Assembly: GCF_010730355.1 (NCBI RefSeq) | Contig: NZ_AP022576.1 | Span: 4,588,001-4,652,000, forward strand | DNA length: 64,000 nt | Direction of reading: 5' to 3' | Source: Mycobacterium florentinum | Lineage (GTDB): Bacteria; Actinomycetota; Actinomycetes; Mycobacteriales; Mycobacteriaceae | Shown: piece after piece, positions 57,599 to 64,000 of the stretch | Layout of the letters: every line of letters begins with the position of its first letter | Position numbering within the stretch: the stretch's first letter is position 1 | Made by a program: the position numbers and the translations under genes | The notes under the pieces: model-generated | What the model saw: only the letters and a program-made list of their open reading frames with translations | Told to the model about the DNA's origin: nothing | Database searches by the model: none

Positions 57599-58090
57599 TC
57601 AGCCCGTCGGGAAGTCGTGTTTGCCCGAGGTGGAGCTCTCGCTGGGCTCGTTGACTCCGAACACAAAGGGCGCGAACACAACCTCGCGTCCGTCGGGGTC
57701 GCGATAGGTCACCGCACCGGTTGCCGTCCAGTACGGGTGCTGCTGCACCGTTTCGGCTCCTGCTTCCTGCAGGCGCGCGATCGCGGCCCGCTGCGACTGC
57801 TCGTCCGGGAAGTACAGGCACAGCTGCTCGTGGTCATCGACCGCGACGTCGCCGTCGGGTGCCTCCACAATCTCCATCGTCAGGTTCCAGCTGGGCAAGC
57901 CGAAGATAGCGCCGTTGCTGCCATAGCTGGCCTCGAACGTCTCGAACAGCGGCAGCCCCACCAGCTCACGGTAAAACCGCACGGTCTCTTCGAAGTTCGA
58001 CGACCGGCGAGCAAAGCGGATGGCGCCGATCGAGGCCAGCCGGATGGGCCAGTGTGTGGTCCTGCGGGACTTTTCGGAGTTCATTGCCAT
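57599..58090 (-). CDS. VOC-family protein
   Basis: 163 residues: ASIGAIRFARRSSNFEETVR, then FGLPSWNLTMEIVEAPDG, a middle WTATGAVTYRDPDGREVVF with the closing Asp/Arg/Glu set. Start 58090 (ATG) is chosen; 58084 also fits. It is downstream of the carotenoid oxygenase gene on the same strand with 31 bases between. Substrate unknown. Its stop lies four bases from the membrane protein stop. Confidence 0.78.
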   Translation of the reverse strand: MAMNSEKSRRTTHWPIRLASIGAIRFARRSSNFEETVRFYRELVGLPLFETFEASYGSNGAIFGLPSWNLTMEIVEAPDGDVAVDDHEQLCLYFPDEQSQRAAIARLQEAGAETVQQHPYWTATGAVTYRDPDGREVVFAPFVFGVNEPSESSTSGKHDFPTG

Positions 58091-58121
58091 CTTATGGTGA
58101 CGGGTCGGCGAGTCGCGGGGT

Positions 58122-59636
58122 TCACAGGCCCACGGCGGCGGCCGCCGACTCGGCGGTCGCCCAGCGCCGCAACTGCGCACCGGGCGCCCACGTGGAATGT
58201 GTGCCGCTCGAAATGCGTTCCGGGAGTTGTAGTTTGCACACCGGTCCGTCGGTGACCCGGGCGGCGTCGAACACCACGCAATAGGAGGCGTCGGTGTTCA
58301 TGTCGGTGGTCAGGGTGACCAGGTAGCCGTCGTCTTCACCGGCGGCGCCCACGCGGGGCGCCATCGCGGTCTCACTGCCGTAGACGCCGTCGCCGAACGA
58401 GAAACCCTGCTGGCCCCCGGTCCGCAGATCGTGTTTGACCAGCCCGTCGAACAGGAACCAGCCCGGCTTCCCGGTGGCGGCGTAGGTGTAGCGGTAGTCG
58501 GCACCCGCGTAGTCGGGGTTGATCGTTCCGAACTCGGTGATCGAGTCCGACAACTGCTCCTCTGTCACCGCACCGGTGACCAGGTTGAAGCGCCACCGGT
58601 GCAGCCGCGCTTGCAGGCGGTCCAGCGCGAGGAAGCGAAACAGCTTCTCCCACTTCGCTCCTCCGGTGTCGAGTGGCTGGGGATCGCCTTCGAAGAAGCC
58701 GTCCAGTACGATCTCGTCGCCGTCCTCGTAGGCGTTGGTGAAATGCAGCACGAACGTGGGGGCCGCCTCGAACCACCTGATGTCAGCGGTCGAACCGCGG
58801 CGCGGGATCACCGCGAAGCGCGACGGAATGTCGGGGTAGAAGCGCGGCAGGTGCACATCGTGTTCGAGCAGCCGCGGATCCCAGAACAACGGGAAATCGT
58901 TGAGGATGGCGTAGTTTTCGGTGAACGCCATGTCGTGGGGGAGACGCGGGCCGGGCAACGGGATGTCGACGTAGTGCGCAAGCTCGTTGTCGGCATCGAC
59001 GACGCCGTAGCGCATGTACGGATCCTGCTTGCTGTAGTTGAAGAACAGCAGTTCGCCGGTTCTGTTGTCCACCTTCGGATGCGCGGACACCCCCCAGTCG
59101 AGGGGGAAGCGCCCGTTCCAGCTTTCCTTGCCGAGGGTGTTGGCCGAATACGGGTCGATCCGGTACAGATCACCGCACTGGTAGAAGCTGGTCAGCGCGA
59201 TTCCGCGGTGCACGATGACGTCGGTGCTCGACGCGTCCTTCATCTTCGTTCGCGCGCCCCAGCCCTGCTCGCGCCGGGCCAGTTGCACCGGTTCGGCCAG
59301 ACCCGGCCACAGCGGCTCGCCGGCGTCGTTCTCGGCCAGAAAGCCGTCGGTGCGGATAAAGCGGTTGCGGTAGAAGGCTTTTCCATCGCGGAAGCCGACG
59401 ACGTGCACCATGCCGTCACCGTCGAACGGGTGATAGGTCTTTAACGCAGGATGCAGCGGGTTCTCGGTGTTGCGCAAGTAGATGCCATCGAGGTCGTCGG
59501 GGATCTTCCCCTCCACCGGGGCCAGGTCGTTGGCGTCCCACTCGGTGGTCTGTGGTCGCCACGGGCCGGTCCGGTAGGGGTGGTCGTCGTCTTCGGGCAG
59601 GGTCGACAGGAACTTGCCGACGATCTCAACGTCCAT
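58122..59636 (-). CDS. carotenoid cleavage oxygenase (Rv0913c-like)
   Basis: 504 residues, a seven-bladed propeller of the RPE65/CCD family that holds Fe(II) with four His. Seen: NPLHPALKTYHPFDGDGMVH, VHRGIALTSFYQ, LPHDMAFTENYAILNDFPLF and the C-terminal SSGTHSTWAPG. In M. tuberculosis Rv0913c has been linked to carotenoid or stilbene cleavage; the substrate is not certain. The thiolase gene lies one base upstream, so the two are co-expressed. Confidence 0.92.
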   Translation of the reverse strand: MDVEIVGKFLSTLPEDDDHPYRTGPWRPQTTEWDANDLAPVEGKIPDDLDGIYLRNTENPLHPALKTYHPFDGDGMVHVVGFRDGKAFYRNRFIRTDGFLAENDAGEPLWPGLAEPVQLARREQGWGARTKMKDASSTDVIVHRGIALTSFYQCGDLYRIDPYSANTLGKESWNGRFPLDWGVSAHPKVDNRTGELLFFNYSKQDPYMRYGVVDADNELAHYVDIPLPGPRLPHDMAFTENYAILNDFPLFWDPRLLEHDVHLPRFYPDIPSRFAVIPRRGSTADIRWFEAAPTFVLHFTNAYEDGDEIVLDGFFEGDPQPLDTGGAKWEKLFRFLALDRLQARLHRWRFNLVTGAVTEEQLSDSITEFGTINPDYAGADYRYTYAATGKPGWFLFDGLVKHDLRTGGQQGFSFGDGVYGSETAMAPRVGAAGEDDGYLVTLTTDMNTDASYCVVFDAARVTDGPVCKLQLPERISSGTHSTWAPGAQLRRWATAESAAAAVGL

Positions 59637-59637
59637 G

Positions 59638-60864
59638 TCATGCGCCTATGGTCGTGCCCACGACGAAGCTGACCGTGGTGGCGGTGCTGCCGCCGAAGTT
59701 CAGCGTGCCGAAGGTCTTTGCGTCCTCGACTTGATAGTCACCCGCCCCGCCGCTCACCTGTTTGGCCGCGTCGAGCAGCATCCGCACGCCGGAGGCCCCG
59801 ACCGGGTGACCGCCGCCGATCAGCCCGCCGCTGGGGTTGATCGGGAGCCGCCCGCCGATCTCGATCTCCCCGTTTTCGATGGCCTTCCACGATTCGCCCG
59901 GTCCGGTCAGCCCGATGTGGTCGATGGCCAGGTACTCGCTGGGCGTGAAGCAGTCGTGCACCTCGAACCCGTCGACGTCGTCGAGGGCCACCTGCGCGCG
60001 GCGCAACGCGTCGAGCACCGCCGACCGCACGTGGGGGAGCACGTACTCGTCGTCGGCGGCCCGGTCGAGTTTCTGCTGCAGGCCCAGCCCGACGGTGCGA
60101 TGGCCCCAGCCCTCGATGCGCCCGATCGGGCGCGCGTCGGGATGGTCGCGCAGATAGGCGTCGTTGGCCAGGACCAAACCCGCACCGCCGTCGGTCATTT
60201 GGCTGCAGTCGTACCGGCGCAGCCGGCCTTCGGTGATCGGGTTGGTCGCGTCGTCAGCGGTAATCGGATCCGGGACGCTCCAGCCGCGGGTCTGGGCGTT
60301 GGGGTTGCGCCGCGCGTTGGCGAAGTTGAGCGCCGCGATGGCCCGCAAGTGGGTGTCGTCCAAGCCGTAGCGCCGGTCGTACTCGTCGGCAACCTGCGCG
60401 AACATCGACGGCCAGAGGTACTTTGCGTCGGCTCCCTCGTGTCCGGTCCATGCGGCGGCACCGAGATACACCGCGGCGATGTCACCGGGCACGGGTTTTT
60501 CCAGCTCGAGCCCGATCACGAGTGCGGTGTCGTAGGCGCCGGAGCGCAAATCGGCGATCGCCGACAACGCCGCCACACTGCCGGATGCGCAGGCGGCCTC
60601 GTGCCGGGACGCCGGGGTGTCCCAGAGCCCGTCGCACACCGTCGCCGGCATGGCGCCGAGGTGACCTTGGCTGGCGAACATCTCGCCGAAGGCATTCGCG
60701 ACGTGGACCACTCCGATGTCCGCCGCGTCCACCTTCGCCGCGGCGAGGGTGGCGTCGACCACCTCGCCGGTCAAGGCCGCGAAGTCGCGGTCTTCCTTCG
60801 TCAGGTTGCGAGCGAAATCGCTCTGGTAACCGCCGAGAATCCACACGTTTGCCGAGCCGTCCAT
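59638..60864 (-). CDS. thiolase/lipid-transfer-type acyltransferase (Rv0914c-like)
   Basis: 408 residues with thiolase fold. The nucleophile loop is HEAACASGSVAALS (Cys intact) and the second half has the catalytic His in GGGHPVGASGVRML and the closing NFGGSTATTVSFVV. Unlike the 9759-10904 protein it keeps both Cys and His, so a real thiolysis or condensation is plausible. It forms a pair with the carotenoid oxygenase. The start is 60864; a double hairpin lies upstream. Confidence 0.9.
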   Translation of the reverse strand: MDGSANVWILGGYQSDFARNLTKEDRDFAALTGEVVDATLAAAKVDAADIGVVHVANAFGEMFASQGHLGAMPATVCDGLWDTPASRHEAACASGSVAALSAIADLRSGAYDTALVIGLELEKPVPGDIAAVYLGAAAWTGHEGADAKYLWPSMFAQVADEYDRRYGLDDTHLRAIAALNFANARRNPNAQTRGWSVPDPITADDATNPITEGRLRRYDCSQMTDGGAGLVLANDAYLRDHPDARPIGRIEGWGHRTVGLGLQQKLDRAADDEYVLPHVRSAVLDALRRAQVALDDVDGFEVHDCFTPSEYLAIDHIGLTGPGESWKAIENGEIEIGGRLPINPSGGLIGGGHPVGASGVRMLLDAAKQVSGGAGDYQVEDAKTFGTLNFGGSTATTVSFVVGTTIGA

Positions 60865-60902
60865 ACCAGCGCACGGTACTCCTGGATGGCCCCGAAAACG
60901 GC

Positions 60903-60969
60903 GGTCCCGTCGGCTCTCGGGCTGAACCGACGGGACCTAGATGGGCGCGTAGGCCGGCCGACGCGCCCA
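60903..60969 (-). terminator. tandem hairpins between transporter and thiolase genes
   Basis: Two perfect inverted repeats lie in tandem. The first has arms ggtcccgtcgg (60903-60913) and ccgacgggacc (60927-60937), loop 13. The second has arms tgggcgcgt (60942-60950) and acgcgccca (60961-60969), loop 10. Read on the minus strand the first stem is followed by a short TTTT in GCCGTTTTCGG. They lie 123 bases past the MFS gene stop and 38 bases before the thiolase start, so they probably end the MFS transcript, or act as a 5' leader structure of the thiolase operon. Confidence 0.55.
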
Positions 60970-61091
60970 CCCGGTTGGGGCATTACCATCCCCGGGCCCG
61001 GGCAAACATGGCAAAAGGGCCGCGCGAGATTCGCAGAGACCGCTCTGACCTGTGTGAACGAGGATCTTCCCTGCTCAGCAGCCGATGGGGG

Positions 61092-62510
61092 CTAGACGGT
61101 GCCCCCGACAAGCTCGGTCGGTTCGGGTCCATCGGGAGGCCGGGCGGACCGATCCGGCCCCGCGCCCTGGAAGTCGGCGAGATCGACGTCGGCCAGGTCG
61201 ATGCCCTTCGTCTCGCGGGCGGCCAGGGCAGCAACGGCGCTCACCGCGGCGGCGCCCGCCAGGTACCAGGCGATGGGTACCGCCGATTTGTAGGTCTCGA
61301 GCAATCGGACGGCAATGATCGGCGCGAGCGACCCGGCCGCGATCGAGGTGACCTGGTATCCGAGCGACACGCCTGAATACCGCATCCGGGTCGGAAACAT
61401 CTCGGCCATGGCGGACGGCTGCACCGCGTACATCACTCCGTGAAACACCAGACCGATGACGACCGCGGACATGATGATCGTGTTGCGGCCGCTGTTCATC
61501 ATCGGAAAGGCGAAGAAGCCCCAGGTGCTGGTCGCGATGGCACCGGCGAAATAGACTGGGCGCCTGCCGAATCGGTCGCTGAGATGCCCGAAAAAGGGAA
61601 TGACCGCGAAATGCGCGGCGTGCGCGACCAATAGCCACCACAAGATGGCCTTGGTGTTCGCGTGCACATGCACCTTGAGGTACGTGATCGAGAACGTCAC
61701 TACCAGGTAGTACATGATGTTTTCGCCCACCCGTAGTCCCATGGCCGTGAAAACGCCACGCGGGTAACGCTTGATCACCTCCAGCACCCCGGCCCGAGTC
61801 GATTTGGCGAGCTCGGCCTGTCGCTGCGCTTCGAGGAAGATCGGGGCGTCGGTGACCTTGGTGCGGATGTAGTAGCCGATCAGGACGACGACCGCGGACA
61901 ACCAGAAGGCCACGCGCCAGCCCCAGCTGAGGAACTCCGCGTCCGACAGGGTCGAGGTGAGAACCAGCAGCACGGCCGTGGCCAGCATGTTTCCGCCCGG
62001 CACACCGGCCTGCGGCCAACTCGCCCAGAAGCCGCGGCTCGCGTTCGGGCTGTGCTCGGCGACGAGCAGAACCGCGCCGCCCCATTCACCGCCGACGGCG
62101 AAGCCCTGGACGAACCGCAGCAGCACCAGCAGCGCCGGGGCCCAGTAGCCGATCTGGGCGAACGTCGGCAGACAACCCATCAGGAAGGTCGAGACGCCGA
62201 CTAGCAGCAGGCTCAGCTGTAGCAACTTCTTGCGTCCGTGCCGATCCCCGAGCTGCCCGAAGACGATTCCGCCCAGCGGTCGTGCGGCGAAGCCGACGGC
62301 GTAGGTCACGAAGGCGGCGAAAATGGCGTCGAGGTCGTTGCCGCCCTTGGCAAAGAAGACCTTGCCGAACACCAGGGTGGCCGCGGTGCCGTAGAGGAAG
62401 AATTCGTACCATTCGACGACGGTGCCGGCCATCGAGGCGGCGACCACTCGGTTGAGGTATGCGCGTCCGGCTCCAAATTGTTTGGGCCGCAACCCATTAC
62501 CGATACTCAC
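61092..62510 (-). CDS. MHS-family MFS metabolite:H+ symporter
   Basis: 472 residues with about 12 membrane helices. Family marks: the early RVVAASMAGTVVEWYEFFLYG, the loop 2/3 motif GQLGDRHGRKKLL, and RFVQGFAVGGEWGGAVLL. GTG 62510 has AAGGAGG upstream at good spacing. MHS transporters carry carboxylates or osmolytes such as proline, betaine or shikimate. The Rv0914c slot continues with PPE14 in M. tuberculosis, so this is a different neighbour. Confidence 0.9.
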   Translation of the reverse strand: MSIGNGLRPKQFGAGRAYLNRVVAASMAGTVVEWYEFFLYGTAATLVFGKVFFAKGGNDLDAIFAAFVTYAVGFAARPLGGIVFGQLGDRHGRKKLLQLSLLLVGVSTFLMGCLPTFAQIGYWAPALLVLLRFVQGFAVGGEWGGAVLLVAEHSPNASRGFWASWPQAGVPGGNMLATAVLLVLTSTLSDAEFLSWGWRVAFWLSAVVVLIGYYIRTKVTDAPIFLEAQRQAELAKSTRAGVLEVIKRYPRGVFTAMGLRVGENIMYYLVVTFSITYLKVHVHANTKAILWWLLVAHAAHFAVIPFFGHLSDRFGRRPVYFAGAIATSTWGFFAFPMMNSGRNTIIMSAVVIGLVFHGVMYAVQPSAMAEMFPTRMRYSGVSLGYQVTSIAAGSLAPIIAVRLLETYKSAVPIAWYLAGAAAVSAVAALAARETKGIDLADVDLADFQGAGPDRSARPPDGPEPTELVGGTV

Positions 62511-63259
62511 CGCTCGCCCTCCTTGGCGGACCGCGCACCCACTCGGGAGTCCGGACCGCGTTCGTGCGGATCGCGGGGATGACGGGTGTGCTGCGGATGG
62601 GAGCGTACCCGGTCCGACCTGGCAACGCGGGTTGTCCACGGTATTTGCGCCCGCGCCGCAGGATTCCTGGTGTCCCAGCGGGTTTCGGTGCGGCGAGTTA
62701 CCGCCGCGGCGGTAAAGCCGGGGGCCGGAGGGAGGCAGCGGGACCTGGGCGCCGATGACGGCACCGAAGGCGCGGACGGCGGCAGTGGGGGCCCCGACGA
62801 CGGCAGCGGAGCCGGCTCCGTCGTGGTTGTCGTCGTTGTGGTGGTCGTCGAGTCGGCGGAGGTGGTGGGTGTCGCGGTCCGATGCCCGCCGAGCCGTGGC
62901 CGAAAATCCGTAGCGCCGCGGCGACCGTGCCGCAAGTCGGCTCACAAGAATCCGCTATACGGACGGACATGGACCGATGTCAACACCGGGAGCAGCGCGA
63001 ACAACGGGACAAGGCGCATTCCACGCACTGTTCACGAGTGCTTCGAAGTGCGTTGGCGCGGCGGCTGCCCCGGAAGACGCGAACGGGCGTCGTGCAGTGC
63101 TTCTAGCAAATCCAGCTGGAAATAGCTTGAAACCAGGATTTCGACCCGGTCACGGATGTGTACCTATTAGCTGATCACTGGTCACATTAGCCCCTTAAAT
63201 CACTATCGTCACATGAGCCAACTGCGTACGTCAATGTGGCGTCTCGCTCCTGGAAAGGT
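62511..63259. other. 750-bp stretch with no secure gene; Thr-rich decaying frame
   Basis: No supported complete gene. On the minus strand near 62820-62850 a frame reads PTTSADS, about ten consecutive Thr, then EPAPLPSSGPPLPPSAP, like the stalk of a secreted protein. A possible signal-like segment TVAAALRIFGHGSAG lies just upstream in another frame (about 62910-62884), so a frameshifted exported-protein gene may have stood here. Nothing else was seen except a TATCGT-like -10 box near 63203 for the next gene. Confidence 0.4.
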
Positions 63260-64000
63260 ATGACTTTGTCGGGGATTCTTCGGACTACGTCGCTAGCGCT
63301 GGTGCCGGTGGCCGCTATCGCATACATCGTTGCGGCAGGCCCGGCGCCGTCAGCAAACGCCACGCCATGCGGTGCGCCCGAGGCCAACATCGAACCACCT
63401 GTCGCGCAGCCGGCGATGCCGGCGCCTCAGCCGGTCGTCCAACCGCCGACCGGGCGCCGGCCCTCGCACGCGAATGACTCGGCGCCGCTGCCCAAGTTGG
63501 GTCCGCTGATCGCCTCGTTGATCAAACCGCCCACCGGCGCCGGCCAGCGGTACTCGGCTCCGATGGTTCCGCAGGCGGGAGTCGTGCCGCCGCCGGCGCC
63601 GAACCCGCCCGTACCGGGGCTGCCGCAGTCCCCGAATGCCACGCCGTTGCGGCCCAACGCGGCCCCCCCGGCCCCACCGGCCGCAGCACCGCAGCCGGCG
63701 CCCGACGCCGCCGCGCCGCCCGCCCAGATCGCCGGAGCGCCGACGTCACTGGTCGACTGGGTGACCGGACCGAACGGCCCGAACAAAACCCTGCAACGCT
63801 TCGGCATTTCCGGAACGGACCTCGGAATCATCTGGGACAACGGCGATCCCACCAACCGCCAGGCGCTGATGGCCTTCGGTGACACCTTCGGCTATTGCAA
63901 GGTCCGCGGCCAGCAATGGCGGTACAACGTGCTGTTCCGCAGCAACGACCATGATCTGTCGCAGGGCATCCACATCGCAGACGGCGTGCCCAACAACAAT
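63260..64000 (+). CDS. secreted Pro-rich DUF4185-like protein (3' partial)
   Basis: 247 residues up to the window end, with no stop. N-terminal signal sequence TSLALVPVAAIAYIVAAG with cleavage near ANA. A Pro/Ala-rich region of about 110 residues follows (VPPPAPNPPVPGLPQSP). From about residue 170 a folded domain begins: TLQRFGISGTDLGIIWDNGD and LMAFGDTFGYCKVRGQQWRY, which I associate with DUF4185 glycosidase-like beta-propellers. GGAAAGG stands just before ATG 63260. Function unknown; cell-wall or glycan binding is possible. Confidence 0.85.
   Translation, partial: MTLSGILRTTSLALVPVAAIAYIVAAGPAPSANATPCGAPEANIEPPVAQPAMPAPQPVVQPPTGRRPSHANDSAPLPKLGPLIASLIKPPTGAGQRYSAPMVPQAGVVPPPAPNPPVPGLPQSPNATPLRPNAAPPAPPAAAPQPAPDAAAPPAQIAGAPTSLVDWVTGPNGPNKTLQRFGISGTDLGIIWDNGDPTNRQALMAFGDTFGYCKVRGQQWRYNVLFRSNDHDLSQGIHIADGVPNNN

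Noticed and set aside
62820..62855. CRISPR-like or minisatellite repeat
   Set aside because: It is a short degenerate Val/Thr codon run without spacers or a fixed unit longer than three bases.

Overview
The window is chromosomal DNA of high-GC, dense coding from a Mycobacterium. This is read from gene content and order: the run fadB, XPB-like helicase, moaC2-mog-moaE2, rpfA, moaD2-moaA2, cspB, fadE10, sepH, serC, fprB, citA, gltA2, arfABC, prrBA, accD3, echA6, ctpE and the Rv0909-Rv0910 type toxin-antitoxin pair follows, from memory, M. tuberculosis Rv0860 to about Rv0914c. Several M. tuberculosis genes are missing (PE_PGRS15, PPE13, the Rv0888 and Rv0890c-Rv0895 block) and extra genes are present, so this is a nontuberculous species. 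I cannot name it from sequence alone.

Bases 1-1329 hold the end of fadB. Bases 1.4-12.3 kb form an accessory block between fadB and the helicase gene, which I recall as adjacent in M. tuberculosis. It holds a membrane protein, a TetR regulator divergent from an FAD monooxygenase and an F420-type oxidoreductase, a second F420-type oxidoreductase, a small ABM-fold enzyme, an SsuABC-like importer, a DUF35/thiolase-like pair and a second FAD monooxygenase. It looks like catabolic or detoxifying capacity.

Bases 12.3-21.1 kb hold the helicase pair, molybdenum cofactor genes and rpfA. The rpfA leader carries a CRP-type site and a ydaO-type c-di-AMP riboswitch. Bases 21.2-29.8 kb hold cspB, fadE10, a glutathionyl-hydroquinone-reductase-like protein, a broken AbiEi-like/DUF559 gene with a related palindrome at each end, an MFS protein and a DUF3027 protein. 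Bases 29.9-45.9 kb hold regulators, rRNA methylation, cell division (SepH), serine synthesis, a ferredoxin reductase, two citrate synthases with pdxH, the arf operon and prrBA. A perfect 44-bp palindrome lies between citA and pdxH.

Bases 46.1-47.4 kb hold an ABC transporter gene that appears to have lost most of its membrane domain. Bases 47.4-60.9 kb continue the conserved order with acyl-CoA carboxylase, EchA6, a metallo-beta-lactamase-fold protein, a Mug-like glycosylase, a serine-beta-lactamase-like lipoprotein, CtpE, the toxin-antitoxin pair, VOC-fold proteins, a carotenoid oxygenase and a thiolase. Bases 61.1-64 kb hold an MHS-family transporter, a 750-bp stretch with no secure gene, and the start of a secreted Pro-rich DUF4185-like protein cut by the window end.

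No rRNA, tRNA, CRISPR array, insertion sequence or prophage was seen. The least explained items are the palindrome-flanked DUF559 unit, the citA/pdxH palindrome, the hairpin ahead of the toxin-antitoxin genes and the decayed ABC transporter.
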